A DNA stretch of 64,000 nucleotides from positions 1-64,000 of the forward strand of contig JAEVZK010000011.1 in the NCBI GenBank assembly GCA_023392285.1, in the 5' to 3' direction. Position numbers and translations under genes: made by a program. Shown here one piece after another: positions 18,409 through 27,886 of the stretch. This DNA comes from Armatimonadota bacterium. GTDB taxonomy: Bacteria; Armatimonadota; Fimbriimonadia; Fimbriimonadales; Fimbriimonadaceae. Position 1 is the stretch's first letter, and each line of letters starts with the position of its first letter. The notes below the pieces were generated by a model. That model was not told the DNA's origin, ran no database searches, and saw nothing but the letters and a program-made list of their open reading frames with translations.

Positions 18409-18835
18409 ATTCGAAATGGAGACGAAAGAGGTAGATCGAGGACTGGCGTCTGAGGGCCAGGAGCAGGTCTCGCGTCTCGTACACGCACTGCCGGATGATC
18501 CGCTGAGTATGGTATGGCGGAGTGGTCTCAATGACCGCTTGGCCCTTGAGGCAGCCAAGCAACGCCGAAGATTTGTGTTCGGCTGGATGTGGAAGCCGGC
18601 TCTTGGATTCGCGGCTTGCATGCTCTTCGCTTCTATGACGCTTCTGCGTCATCCAGACACGGTTCCAGCTGGCACAAACGATGGGATGGAGCAGGCGCTT
18701 GTGAAGAGCCATATCGACAACTTTGCGTCGATGGACGTTGCCGGGGTTGGCTTGACTCCTACCGAGGAGAACGAGGCAGGCACCTACACCTCACCGGCGG
18801 ATTGGGATCCGGAGGACGTCACGTCCGCCTTATGA
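18398..18835 (+). CDS. Putative single-pass anti-sigma factor
   Basis: The 145 residues begin with a cytoplasmic part containing a sigma-binding-like block (RLVHALPDDPLSMVWRSGLNDRL), followed by one membrane helix (about 67-83) and a short outside tail. The zinc motif HxxxCxxC of many anti-sigma factors is absent. The assignment rests on position (overlapping the ECF gene and followed by an rseB-like gene) and topology. The outside tail has only about 60 residues, shorter than in RseA. The next gene overlaps it by ATGA. Confidence 0.7.
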   Translation: MKAEFEMETKEVDRGLASEGQEQVSRLVHALPDDPLSMVWRSGLNDRLALEAAKQRRRFVFGWMWKPALGFAACMLFASMTLLRHPDTVPAGTNDGMEQALVKSHIDNFASMDVAGVGLTPTEENEAGTYTSPADWDPEDVTSAL

Positions 18836-19809
18836 ATCGATTCGCCGCACTGGTCGCGATCGCTCTCCTGGGATCGTTGACGGTTGCTTCAGCACAGCCG
18901 AAGAGGCAAGTGGCGGACGAAAAACCTCGTTTCGAAATTGCGGATCGATTGCCTTCAGCGTTAAAGGCAGCCTTGAAGGCTTACGGCAAGATCCGCTACT
19001 CCGGCTCACGAATTGTCGAGTTCAAGAGTGGCCCGGATCGCCAGCGACATGTCGAATACGTGATCACCGATGGCTTCCGCAGCCGAGTCGAATTTCCAGA
19101 TGATTCTCCCTTGCGCGGACAAGTGATCGTTGAGACACCCAAGGAGCGGCGTCACTTCACTCCCAAGAGCAACGAAATTCATGTGCTTCCGCCAAGGCGC
19201 GAGGAAGCGTTTGGCCGTATTGCCAATATGGCGAAGCGGCGCTTTCGCTTTACTCAATCGGGCGGGGGTTCGATTGCGGGTTTGTCCACTCAGCTTGTCT
19301 CGATTAGCGATCCGCAGGGCAATGTGCTCCAAAAGCTTTGGATCGATCCGAAATCAGGGATGGTGCTCAAGCGAGAGGTCTTTGACCGTGGAGGCGCGCT
19401 TCAGGGGTTCTTTGAATTTCAAAAAGTGGATCTGACGCCGAATATCGATCCGTCAGAGTTCCGCCTACAACCAAAAGGGGCGCGGGTGGTTACGCCAAAC
19501 TTGGTGCTCAATCGCTTGATTCGAAAGGGCAGTTTTCAGGACGTAAGACTCACCGGCACTTCTTATCATCTCGAAAGCGCAAAGATTCAAAACATTGGGG
19601 GGCGACAGGTGCTGGTTCAACTCTATTTAGGTGACGGGCATCGCATTTCCCTCTACCAGCTTGCTGCTTCCATTGATCCGGCGAAGCTCGACAAGCTAGC
19701 AGGTGCGCTGAACACGTATGCCTGGCAACGCGGAGAATCGACCTTTGCGCTGGTGGGTGATCTAACTGATGCGGAACTGCGCACCTTGGCGCGACGTTTA
19801 GGAGCCTAG
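18832..19809 (+). CDS. RseB/MucB-like periplasmic sigma-E regulator
   Basis: The ATG at 18832 overlaps the preceding TGA and starts a signal peptide (MNRFAALVAIALLGSLTVASA), giving 325 residues. A frame extending further upstream is only an overlap with the anti-sigma gene. The mature protein resembles MucB/RseB: a lipoprotein-fold beta domain (KIRYSGSRIVEF, then RSRVEFPDDS, LWIDPKSGMVLKREVFD) and a smaller C-terminal domain. RseB guards the anti-sigma factor from cleavage and binds mislocalised envelope lipids or polymers. Its presence implies a real periplasm, which fits a diderm cell. Confidence 0.8.
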   Translation: MNRFAALVAIALLGSLTVASAQPKRQVADEKPRFEIADRLPSALKAALKAYGKIRYSGSRIVEFKSGPDRQRHVEYVITDGFRSRVEFPDDSPLRGQVIVETPKERRHFTPKSNEIHVLPPRREEAFGRIANMAKRRFRFTQSGGGSIAGLSTQLVSISDPQGNVLQKLWIDPKSGMVLKREVFDRGGALQGFFEFQKVDLTPNIDPSEFRLQPKGARVVTPNLVLNRLIRKGSFQDVRLTGTSYHLESAKIQNIGGRQVLVQLYLGDGHRISLYQLAASIDPAKLDKLAGALNTYAWQRGESTFALVGDLTDAELRTLARRLGA

Positions 19810-19829
19810 GAGAACCGCTTTCGTGCGGT

Positions 19830-19835
19830 TATAAT
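19830..19835 (+). promoter_or_regulatory. Consensus -10 box placed for a leaderless PBP1a transcript
   Basis: TATAAT lies 7 bases before the GTG start at 19843, so transcription would begin at or next to the start codon. No Shine-Dalgarno is present. The same layout recurs before at least eight other genes here. A small AACCGC/GCGGTT hairpin lies just upstream. Confidence 0.55.
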
Positions 19836-19842
19836 CAACTTC

Positions 19843-22158
19843 GTGGCGGCTAAAGCTATTTCTGTCTCAACAACCCGTCGCACGCGGCCGCGTTGGGTTC
19901 GCTGGACGAAGCGCATCTTCGCGTTTCTCTTTCTTTGTTTCCTCATCGGCGCGACCGTGTTCGGCGTCGTCTTCGTCAAGGAAATGCGGCATGCGTCGGA
20001 GTTGATGACCACGTTCCCCCAGAAGATTGTTGAGATTTCGACCAAGCCTACGGTCATTCTCAGCTCGGACAACAAGGAGCTCTCATCCATGCAAGCGGAG
20101 TTCCGGGAGCCGGTGAAATATGACGAGATTCCGGTCTACGTCCGCAATGCGATGATGGCGGCAGAGGACAAACGCTTCATGGAGCATCAAGGCGTCGACT
20201 ACATTGCGATGGGACGCATCTTGATGGTCGGCGCCAAAGAAGGAAGGCTGAGCCAAGGCGGCAGCACCCTCACGATGCAGCTTGCCAAGAAGTTCTATTC
20301 CGAAGGTGAGAGAACCTTCAATCGAAAACTGCAGGACGTTGCTCTCGCCATCACGATGGAACGGGAAATGACGAAGGAGCAGATCCTTACGCTCTACCTG
20401 AACACGATGTACTTCGGAGAAAAGGCTTATGGCATTCAAGCGGCCGCCGATGTCTACTTTGGCAAACCTCTTGACAAGCTGACCATCTCGGAAGCGGCCA
20501 TGCTCGCCCGATGCGTTAGAAGGCCCAGCGATCAGAACCCGGTCAAGAATTACAAGGTGGCGGTTCAGAACCGCAACGTCGTGCTCGGGATTATGCGCGA
20601 TCAGAACATGATCAACGAGAGCCAGTATGAAAAGGCGATCGAAGAGAAGATCAAGATCAAGCCACCCAAAGAAAGGGTGACCAGCCACCTGCGTCGTGCT
20701 CCCTACTTTGTCGACCAGGTGATGCGGCAGCTTGAACACGATATGCCCGATATCGATTTCAAGGCGGGTGGCTACACCATTCGCACCACCCTGAACGCGG
20801 GAATGCAGGATTATGCCGAAGCGAAGGTAGCCGAGGCGATTCGAGAGGGTAGAGGTCGCAAGATCAATTCCGCTTGCTTCGTGATGATCGACAAGGACGG
20901 GAAGATCCTTGCCGAGGTCGGCGGCCAAGACTACGGCAAGAGCCAGTTCAATATCGTCACCCAGGGGCTCCTGCAGCCTGGATCGTCCTTCAAGCCGATC
21001 TTATACTCTGCCGCTCTCTCGACAGGCGCGATCTCTCCTGACGAGCGGATTCCGAATATGCCTTTCGAGTACGACATGGGTCCGTACGCGAAGCCTTGGA
21101 CACCAAGGAACGCCAGTTCGAGGGAGAACAGTGGCCCAGTAAGCATCGAAAGGGCGATTGCCCTTTCATTGAACATTGCCGCGGCGCATGTGATGGAGAA
21201 GGTCACTCCACCGGTTGTCGCCGGTATCGCTCGTGATGCGTTCGGGTTTACAACGCCGCTCGACGCCGTCCCGGCGATGGCTCTCGGTGCGGTCGAAGTT
21301 CGCCCAATCGACATGGCGCAGGCATACAGCGTTTTCATGCTTCACGGGAATCGAGCCACTCCCTATGCGATCACGCAAGTGATCGGCCCGGACGGAACCA
21401 TTATTCGAGAGTATTCCCCGAACATCAAGCAAGGGGTATTCGATCCCAGAGTTACCTCCTTGATGGATGGCTACATGCGGGCCGTAGTCGAGTACGGTAC
21501 GGGAACTTACGCCAGCAACGTCGAGAACTCCCGAGGCAAAACGGGGACCACTACCGACCAGAAGGATGGCTGGTTCTGCGGCTATTCGGATGGACTCGTC
21601 GCGATCGCGTGGGTCGGCAACCTTCAAATCAAGAACGGTAAGCAGTACAAGCTGCCGATGTCCAGCGGTGTCTACGGCGGCAACTCAGCCTGCCATTTCT
21701 GGACCAAGATCATGGAGCGGGCCCACGACAAATTCGCGGTCAAAATTCCTGAGTACAAGGAGCCGGAGCAGACCGCGCCTCCCATTGATGAGCGCGGCCA
21801 AGATGAAGATGTGGCCCCAGGAGATCGGGTGAAAGTGATTCCTCCGCCAGACGACAGTGGCACGACGGGAGGAGATGGCGCTCCGACAAGTCCAAATGGG
21901 GGCGACACAGTGCCTCCGACGGATGGAGACAAGCCGGTCACGTCGCCTCCCGTCGAAACCGAGCCACCTCCCGCCGATCCGCCTCGCACAAATCCCCGCT
22001 CTCGGTCGAGGGATGATGGAGATAGTAATGAGATGGTGACGGTGGACATCTGCGCGGAATCTGGACAACGCGCCACGATCTACTGCCCAGAGACCATCAG
22101 CCGTCAATTTAGGAAAGGGCGCGAGCCTAAGGGCAGATGTAAGATTCACGGCGGCTAG
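19843..22158 (+). CDS. Penicillin-binding protein 1A, bifunctional transglycosylase/transpeptidase
   Basis: This class A PBP polymerises glycan strands and cross-links peptides outside the membrane. After a cytoplasmic Arg-rich N-terminus and one helix (about 25-45) comes a GT51 domain with EDKRFMEHQGVD (catalytic Glu), SQGGSTLTMQLAKKF and the LYLNTMYFG region. The transpeptidase domain has SSFK (active Ser), SLN and KTGTT. A long Pro/Ser/Thr/Asp-rich tail (about 640-735) ends in a Cys-containing segment (VTVDICAESGQRATIYCPET). The start is GTG, with a TATAAT 7 bases upstream. PBP2 follows with no gap. Confidence 0.96.
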   Translation: MAAKAISVSTTRRTRPRWVRWTKRIFAFLFLCFLIGATVFGVVFVKEMRHASELMTTFPQKIVEISTKPTVILSSDNKELSSMQAEFREPVKYDEIPVYVRNAMMAAEDKRFMEHQGVDYIAMGRILMVGAKEGRLSQGGSTLTMQLAKKFYSEGERTFNRKLQDVALAITMEREMTKEQILTLYLNTMYFGEKAYGIQAAADVYFGKPLDKLTISEAAMLARCVRRPSDQNPVKNYKVAVQNRNVVLGIMRDQNMINESQYEKAIEEKIKIKPPKERVTSHLRRAPYFVDQVMRQLEHDMPDIDFKAGGYTIRTTLNAGMQDYAEAKVAEAIREGRGRKINSACFVMIDKDGKILAEVGGQDYGKSQFNIVTQGLLQPGSSFKPILYSAALSTGAISPDERIPNMPFEYDMGPYAKPWTPRNASSRENSGPVSIERAIALSLNIAAAHVMEKVTPPVVAGIARDAFGFTTPLDAVPAMALGAVEVRPIDMAQAYSVFMLHGNRATPYAITQVIGPDGTIIREYSPNIKQGVFDPRVTSLMDGYMRAVVEYGTGTYASNVENSRGKTGTTTDQKDGWFCGYSDGLVAIAWVGNLQIKNGKQYKLPMSSGVYGGNSACHFWTKIMERAHDKFAVKIPEYKEPEQTAPPIDERGQDEDVAPGDRVKVIPPPDDSGTTGGDGAPTSPNGGDTVPPTDGDKPVTSPPVETEPPPADPPRTNPRSRSRDDGDSNEMVTVDICAESGQRATIYCPETISRQFRKGREPKGRCKIHGG

Positions 22159-23946
22159 ATGTCCGTCATTCATGCTCCTGGCAAGCCACGCTTCACATTC
22201 CGGGTTCTCCTGTTCCCGGGAGTGTTGCTGGTTCTCTTCCTCGCGTTGCTGTTCCGCCTCTGGTATGTCCAGGTGGCGATTGCTCCCGAACTGCGCGAGA
22301 GAATCGACAACACCCGAGAGGCAAGCCGCTTTCTTCCAGCGCCTCGCGGTCTGATCTATGATCGTCATGGGAAGCTGATCGCCGGAGTACAAGATCAACT
22401 CGTTCTGACGGCTGAAGCGGGAATTGTCCTCAAACATCCCGAAGTTCTGCGAAAGGTGGCGTATCTCTTATCGCCGACTGGCTCGGATGAAGAGCGCTTG
22501 CTGCGGAAAACGAAGGACGGAGTGTATCGGCCAAAGTCCGACACGGCCATTTACGCTGGCCTTCCTCTGAACGTGGCGGCCAAAATCATTGAGAATGCGA
22601 ACGCTTTCCAAGGCCTAAAGGTGCGATCTCAGCCAATTCGGTCCTATCCCGATCCGGTGTCGTTCAGCCACATGCTGGGCTATGTTTGGGTGCCAAGCCA
22701 GGGTGACCTGGACCGCGCGAAGAAGGAGGGGAGGCAAGCTGCCGACCTGGTAGGCAAGAGCGGACTCGAGTATGAATACGAGTCACAGCTCATGGGCGTA
22801 GACGGGGAAGAGACTTTCCAATTGACTTCAGACGGCGAACGAGGATCATCTGTGTCCAATCTGCGGCCCACCCCCGGCACTCAACTGGTGCTGAGCATCG
22901 ACGCCGACCTGCAGAAGATCGCGGTCGGAGCTCTCAGCGGCCGTCGCGGAGCGGTCGTCGCAATCGAGCCGGAAACCGGAGAGATCCTTTGTCTGGCGAG
23001 CCGTCCCGCATTTGATTTAAGGCAGTTCAAAAACGGCATCAGTCGCCAAGATTTCGATGCACTGAACAACAATCCCGAGCATCCATTCATCAACCGCGCC
23101 ACGAATTCGGCGTTCGCTCCTGGCAGCACGTTCAAGATCGTTACGACAGTTGCCGCGATGCGTTCTGGCAAATTCAATCCGAGCCAGACAGTCTATTGCA
23201 GCGGCGGCTATCGCCTGGGTAAGCAGTTCTTCAGATGCCTCGGGCACCACGGCGCGATCAATTTTTCTACCGCCTTGGAGAAGTCATGCAACACCTACTT
23301 CTCAGACCTCGCGGTGAAGGTCGGGAAAGACGAACTGAGAAAAGCCGCCCTCGACATGGGCTTCTTCTCCAAGTCGGGACTGGATCTGCCCAGTGAGCGC
23401 AGCGGACTGATCCCAACGGACGATTGGCTGCGGCGAGTTGGCAAGAAATGGGTGCCCGGATACACCGTTTTGACTGGCATCGGCCAAGGCGACGTGCTCG
23501 CCACGCCTGTTCAGATGGCTAACTTGGCCTGCTTCGTGGCGAACGAGGGCACCACCTATCGGCCGCACTTGGTCAAGGCTTTCCGTGGGCACAACACGTC
23601 CCAGGTCGCACCCGAAGTTGTCCATCAAGTTGATCTCCCTGCAGGAGACTGGCGTCAAATCAAGGACGCCATGGTTGGCGTGGTCGATCACGGCACCGCT
23701 GCCGGCTCCCGAATTCCTGGGTTGGCATGGGGGGGCAAAACTGGCAGCGCGGAAGTCCACGGCCAAGCCAAGACCAACAGCTGGTTCATCGGCTTCGCGC
23801 CCGCGATCCGCCCCAAAATTGCCATCTGCGTTATGGTCGAGGCCGTTGGACATGGATCTGAATATGCAGCCCCGATTGCCAGACGGGTTGTAGAGTCTTA
23901 CTTGAGACCAGCGAGTGCCTTTTCGAAAAGCTCCAGCGCGCGCTGA
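22159..23946 (+). CDS. mrdA: Penicillin-binding protein 2 (elongation transpeptidase)
   Basis: This class B PBP is the transpeptidase of the rod/elongation complex. It has one N-terminal helix (about 16-36), the PBP dimerisation domain starting PAPRGLIYDRHGKLIA, and a transpeptidase domain with STFK (active Ser), SCN and KTGS. The 595 residues are standard length. Its ATG is the base after the PBP1a stop. Its last 49 bases overlap, in antisense, the end of the convergent O-antigen-ligase-like gene, so both C-termini are encoded by the same DNA. The SSSAR tail is probably dispensable. Confidence 0.95.
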   Translation: MSVIHAPGKPRFTFRVLLFPGVLLVLFLALLFRLWYVQVAIAPELRERIDNTREASRFLPAPRGLIYDRHGKLIAGVQDQLVLTAEAGIVLKHPEVLRKVAYLLSPTGSDEERLLRKTKDGVYRPKSDTAIYAGLPLNVAAKIIENANAFQGLKVRSQPIRSYPDPVSFSHMLGYVWVPSQGDLDRAKKEGRQAADLVGKSGLEYEYESQLMGVDGEETFQLTSDGERGSSVSNLRPTPGTQLVLSIDADLQKIAVGALSGRRGAVVAIEPETGEILCLASRPAFDLRQFKNGISRQDFDALNNNPEHPFINRATNSAFAPGSTFKIVTTVAAMRSGKFNPSQTVYCSGGYRLGKQFFRCLGHHGAINFSTALEKSCNTYFSDLAVKVGKDELRKAALDMGFFSKSGLDLPSERSGLIPTDDWLRRVGKKWVPGYTVLTGIGQGDVLATPVQMANLACFVANEGTTYRPHLVKAFRGHNTSQVAPEVVHQVDLPAGDWRQIKDAMVGVVDHGTAAGSRIPGLAWGGKTGSAEVHGQAKTNSWFIGFAPAIRPKIAICVMVEAVGHGSEYAAPIARRVVESYLRPASAFSKSSSAR

Positions 23947-25970
23947 CCTTCGGCGATCGCTTTGGAATCTCCAGCGGTACGCCCGACGTCGATCAGCTGC
24001 TGCGCGGTTTGCCGAGCCGATTGCAGTTCTTCCTCAGTCTCCGTGAGCGAGATCGGCCCCCCCTCGCCCATGCTCTTGACGAAAGGCACGGTTATCTCGG
24101 CAAAGCGGGTGTATCCTTCCACGGCGGGCCTTAGGAGCGAAAGGGAAGTTTCCGGGCTCTTCGAAAAGCGCGTTAAATACACTCGTGCCCGGAAGGTTTC
24201 AGTTGGAATCTCCTCCGGCAGCGATCTGATCTTAAAGTAAGGCTTCTCCTCGATCAACAGCATCCGCTCCGCCTGAGCCTTTGCGCCGTCTATGTCGCCC
24301 TTTCGATCCAGCACCTCGATCATTTGATAGTTAGTGCTTAAATTGTTCGGATCCAGGGCCAACGCGGCACGCAGGGTATCTTCCGCTTCCACAACCTGAT
24401 CGTTCAGCAGGAGGAGCCGGGCCAGCGCGCGCAAATATTTCGCGCTAGGTGAGAGCTTCACGGCCATCCTTATATCCGCCACCGAACGATTAAGCAATCC
24501 TGCCCGATACCACGCTTCAGGATCCCCTGGAGCCACGCCTTTAAGAAGGTCGAGCTTGGCCTTGGCGCCCTCGATGTTTCCCGCCGATGCTAGATAACGA
24601 GCATTCGCCTCCTCCTTTCCGACAAAGCCAAAATAGAACAGCCATGCGGTAGACACCGTCGCCACGAGTGCGAGCACCAGGCGCATTCCCTTAAAGGTGA
24701 ACTCCGGAGCTACTCCGTCCGCGCTCAGCTGCAGACCGATGCCGAGTAGGAGGAATAAGCTAGCGCCAAATCCGTAATAGTAGAGGTTTGATTCAAGCAA
24801 TCCGTTGGCGAGGGTAGCGACCACTGCCGCGATAACTCCCGCCTTGAGGATATTCACTTCCGAAGGCATGGCTTTCATGCCTCTAAACATATAGATCGCC
24901 CATGCGATGAGGAGGAGAAGGCACGCGATCACGGTTTGGACGCCATATTCGACTGCCACCTGAAGCGGGGTCGAGTGGGTCAGCTCTGTGCGCGTGGTGA
25001 TGCCAGGCTTCGCGCTGAGGGGTCCATAGCTGCCCGCGCCGTGTCCGATCGGATTCGCTTTGATCAAGGCTGCGGCACCCTTCCAAAGGTTGGTGCGGAA
25101 GCCAGCCGACTGCTCCGAAGTTCCCCCACCGGTGACCCTTCCGAGCGAGGACCCAGAAGGTGAACTGATCTTCAATCCCAAGCCCAAAACCACTAACATC
25201 GCTAGCCCGATCGCAGCCGCCGTTAGAGAAGCTTTACGTCCGGTGCCAGCATAAAAGCCGGCGATCGCGCTAAAGGTGACGAGTGCAATCACTGTGCATA
25301 GTAGTCCACCCTTTGAACCGGTTAAGAGCAGCGCCAAGTTAAGCAGGAGTAGCCCAAGTCCGTAAAGCATCCTTATTCGCAAGTTCGACTGAAGCGCGAA
25401 AAGCGAAAGAGCTAGAACAAAACCCACCAACAAAATGCCAGCTAATGCGTTAGGGTTATACCATCCGCCAAAGATTCGCCAGCTCGGGTCGATTGCCTTC
25501 ATGGAGCTATATTCGAGTAAGCCGAAGAGAGCGGTAACCACGCAGCCAAGCACGAACGCGGATAAGATGACAACCGGTCCAGCCTTTCGCCCTGCGCCGC
25601 CTACAACCCCTAACAGAATGACGCCGTAACTGAGCCATTCGCACACATTTGCGGCGCCATTCCAGCGATAGTGGGAAGGAAGAAGAGAAAGTAAGATCAG
25701 GGCCTCAAAGCAAACGAGCGAACCCAAAATCCACGCGTGTGGCACCTGCAGCACATGGCGCTTGACGACCAGCGTAATGAGGGCAGCCGCTCCGATCAGG
25801 GTGAGCAAAAAATGTTGCAGTCCCGCGATTTCAAGTCCGTGAAAAGCGGCAAGAGTAGGGAAGAAGCCTGGCTCCAGTGCGACCGCATCGTTGGCAAGCT
25901 GTCCTCCGATCACAGGCAGCAGAAACGCGAGTACGCTAAGCAGGAGGAGGGGAGGAGAGAGGTTCTTCAT
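23898..25970 (-). CDS. O-antigen ligase/polymerase-like membrane protein with C-terminal TPR domain
   Basis: The 690 residues begin with about 12 to 13 membrane helices in Wzy/WaaL style. The large outside loop contains RTNLWKGAAALIKANPIGHGAGSYGPL and HSTPLQVAVEYG, the Wzy_C signature. The last 230 residues are soluble TPR-like helices (GNIEGAKAKLDLLKG, then DPEAWYRAGLLNRS, then DPNNLSTNYQMIEVLDRKGDIDGAKAQAERML). It likely polymerises or ligates a surface glycan made with the two upstream glycosyltransferases. It overlaps the first of them by ATGA, so they form one leftward operon. Confidence 0.85.
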   Translation of the reverse strand: MKNLSPPLLLLSVLAFLLPVIGGQLANDAVALEPGFFPTLAAFHGLEIAGLQHFLLTLIGAAALITLVVKRHVLQVPHAWILGSLVCFEALILLSLLPSHYRWNGAANVCEWLSYGVILLGVVGGAGRKAGPVVILSAFVLGCVVTALFGLLEYSSMKAIDPSWRIFGGWYNPNALAGILLVGFVLALSLFALQSNLRIRMLYGLGLLLLNLALLLTGSKGGLLCTVIALVTFSAIAGFYAGTGRKASLTAAAIGLAMLVVLGLGLKISSPSGSSLGRVTGGGTSEQSAGFRTNLWKGAAALIKANPIGHGAGSYGPLSAKPGITTRTELTHSTPLQVAVEYGVQTVIACLLLLIAWAIYMFRGMKAMPSEVNILKAGVIAAVVATLANGLLESNLYYYGFGASLFLLLGIGLQLSADGVAPEFTFKGMRLVLALVATVSTAWLFYFGFVGKEEANARYLASAGNIEGAKAKLDLLKGVAPGDPEAWYRAGLLNRSVADIRMAVKLSPSAKYLRALARLLLLNDQVVEAEDTLRAALALDPNNLSTNYQMIEVLDRKGDIDGAKAQAERMLLIEEKPYFKIRSLPEEIPTETFRARVYLTRFSKSPETSLSLLRPAVEGYTRFAEITVPFVKSMGEGGPISLTETEEELQSARQTAQQLIDVGRTAGDSKAIAEGQRALELFEKALAGLK

Positions 25971-26860
25971 TTCGAAAACCGTCTCCGAATCGCGTCCAAT
26001 TTGTTCTTAAAGATGAATACGGAAGCACGCATCGCAATGGCAATAGCCGCTCCACACCACGCGAATGGCCGCCATAAGATGAAGCGTTGCGGAAGCATGT
26101 TCTTGGTGTAGAAGCGCAGCATGCTGCGGTGAAAGCGCCCGATCATCCGATTGGGAACCTTGTCGGTGCTTCGTCCGATTGCGTGGGTTATGACCGAGTC
26201 GGGAAAATACAGCACCATAAAACCCGCTTTCCACGCACGCCAGCACCAGTCGACGTCTTCGCAAAACATAAAGTATTCCTCGTCGAATCCGCCAATTTGA
26301 TTCAGCACTTCGCCACGTACGTAAAAGGCAGCCCCGCTGACCCAATCGACTTCGCGAGAACGGGTGTGGTCCCAATCCTGCATGAGATAGTCTCTTGTAA
26401 AGCGGTTGTTGGGAAAGAGCTTACCGATTGGGGTATTGCGAAACAGCGCCGCGACGGGGTTTGGAAAACGACGGCAGGAGAACTGCAGTGAGCCATCCGT
26501 GTTTAACAGCTTGGGTCCGATGATTCCCGCCTCCGGGTGCTTTCGAGCAAACGCGAGCAGGTTCGCCAGAGCGCCTGGATGAACCACCGTGTCGGAGTTG
26601 AGCGGAAAGACATCGGAAGCAGTGCGGACAGAAAAGGCGTGGTTGTGTCCCTTCGCGAAGCCGAGATTCGATCGCATTCTCTCCAGCCGAACCCAAGGAA
26701 AGTCCGTCTCCACCATATCAGCCGAGTGATCTTCGGAATCGTTGTCGACGACGATGACCTCGAAATCTGCCTCCGTTCGCACTCGCTGCAGACTCTCCAA
26801 ACACGCCCGCAGATCATCGCGAGTGTTCCAACTGCAAATGGTGACGGCGAGATCAGGCAT
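25967..26860 (-). CDS. Family 2 glycosyltransferase (rhamnosyltransferase-like)
   Basis: The 297 residues have a GT-A fold: AVTICSWNTRDDLRACLESL, VIVVDNDSEDHS, and the metal-binding region PLNSDTVVHPGAL, where the usual DxD is read as NSD. A C-terminal acceptor part follows with EEYFMFCEDVDWCWRAWKAG and an amphipathic tail that may touch the membrane. The ED...W pattern is typical of dTDP-rhamnose and related transferases for O-antigen. The gene is coupled to the ligase-like gene. Confidence 0.9.
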   Translation of the reverse strand: MPDLAVTICSWNTRDDLRACLESLQRVRTEADFEVIVVDNDSEDHSADMVETDFPWVRLERMRSNLGFAKGHNHAFSVRTASDVFPLNSDTVVHPGALANLLAFARKHPEAGIIGPKLLNTDGSLQFSCRRFPNPVAALFRNTPIGKLFPNNRFTRDYLMQDWDHTRSREVDWVSGAAFYVRGEVLNQIGGFDEEYFMFCEDVDWCWRAWKAGFMVLYFPDSVITHAIGRSTDKVPNRMIGRFHRSMLRFYTKNMLPQRFILWRPFAWCGAAIAIAMRASVFIFKNKLDAIRRRFSK

Positions 26861-26995
26861 GAACGCGATGAGAGTTTACGAGAAAAGCGGTTGCCATTGC
26901 GAAAGGCCCTTTCTTTTAAGGGAAGGCTTGTGGGCCAAGTTAGGATAGTTCCGTCTCCGTGTGTGTAAACCGGCTGTCCTGTGCTAGGAGAATTT

Positions 26996-27886
26996 TTAAA
27001 CGGGAGTCCAAGGCGGGCTATAGCCCCTTGCGCGAACGAAGGCAGCCGCAAAGATGACGCCGGAGAGCAGGAGGATGAGGGGCAAGTTCCACTGGGTCAT
27101 CAGGTGCTTTCGAAGATATCGAATGAGACTGCGATGGGACTCCCAGATCATGCTCTTGCGGACCAGTTTTGTGCTCTCTCCGCCGTGATGGAGGATTCTC
27201 ACCTCGGGCGAATAGAGGCAGGGGAAGCCTTTACGGCTGAGGCGATATAGCAGGTCCACCTCATTAAAGAAGATGGGGAACTGTTCATCGAATGGATGAC
27301 GCTCGGAACCCAGTGCACACAGGGCTTCTCTCCGGAACAGGAGGAAGGTGCCCATCGGCTGCGGAGCGATCTGATGAATCTCGTAGTTGAAGCCCGGAAG
27401 GCGGTAGGAAGCGAGCGGCGAGCGTGGAAATAGCTTGCCCAGACGAGTGACGTCTCCGAATATGCCAAACAGAGTTGGAAATCCTCTCACGGAGCGCTGG
27501 GTTCTGCCTTTGGAATCGATTTGCCGCGCTCCAAGGACGCCAAAATCTGGATTCTCTTCGAGTTTGCGCATGGCCGTGTCTAGCGCATCATCGAGGATTT
27601 CGGTGTCGGGATTAAGAGTGAGGATATATGCTCCCCGCGCTTGCTCAAACCCGTGGTTGTTGCCGGCGGCGTACCCGGTGTTGGTAGGAAGATCGACGAG
27701 AACCACTTCGGGAAACTCCTGCCTGACCATAAGGGCACTTCCATCGGTGGAGGCGTTATCCACGACAATTATTTCAGTTCTTCGAACGCTTGGATGGGCG
27801 TAGATCGACTTCAGGCAGGCGCGAAGAAGGGCCCTGGTGTTCCAGTTCACGATAATAATGCTGAGGATCGGGGGCGCTGGTCTCAA
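26996..27886 (-). CDS. Family 2 glycosyltransferase, paralogue
   Basis: The 296 residues align with the neighbouring transferase: LSIIIVNWNTRALLRACLKSI, IIVVDNASTDGSA, LNPDTEILDDAL, then DEQFPIFFNEVDLLYRLSRKG. A C-terminal hydrophobic helix (LPLILLLSGVIFAAAFV) suggests membrane attachment. The start is a TTG at 27886 with a TATGCT box about 10 bases upstream and no ribosome site. A 135-base gap without a gene separates it from the next transferase; it contains only a weak CCCTT/AAGGG dyad. Confidence 0.9.
   Translation of the reverse strand: MRPAPPILSIIIVNWNTRALLRACLKSIYAHPSVRRTEIIVVDNASTDGSALMVRQEFPEVVLVDLPTNTGYAAGNNHGFEQARGAYILTLNPDTEILDDALDTAMRKLEENPDFGVLGARQIDSKGRTQRSVRGFPTLFGIFGDVTRLGKLFPRSPLASYRLPGFNYEIHQIAPQPMGTFLLFRREALCALGSERHPFDEQFPIFFNEVDLLYRLSRKGFPCLYSPEVRILHHGGESTKLVRKSMIWESHRSLIRYLRKHLMTQWNLPLILLLSGVIFAAAFVRARGYSPPWTPV

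Noticed and set aside
18589..18831. N-terminal extension of the RseB-like protein
   Set aside because: It lies inside the anti-sigma gene in another frame; the ATG at 18832 starts a clean signal peptide.
26875..26995. Terminator or small RNA between the two glycosyltransferases
   Set aside because: The only dyad (CCCTT/AAGGG) is weak and lacks a T-run; nothing else is recognisable.
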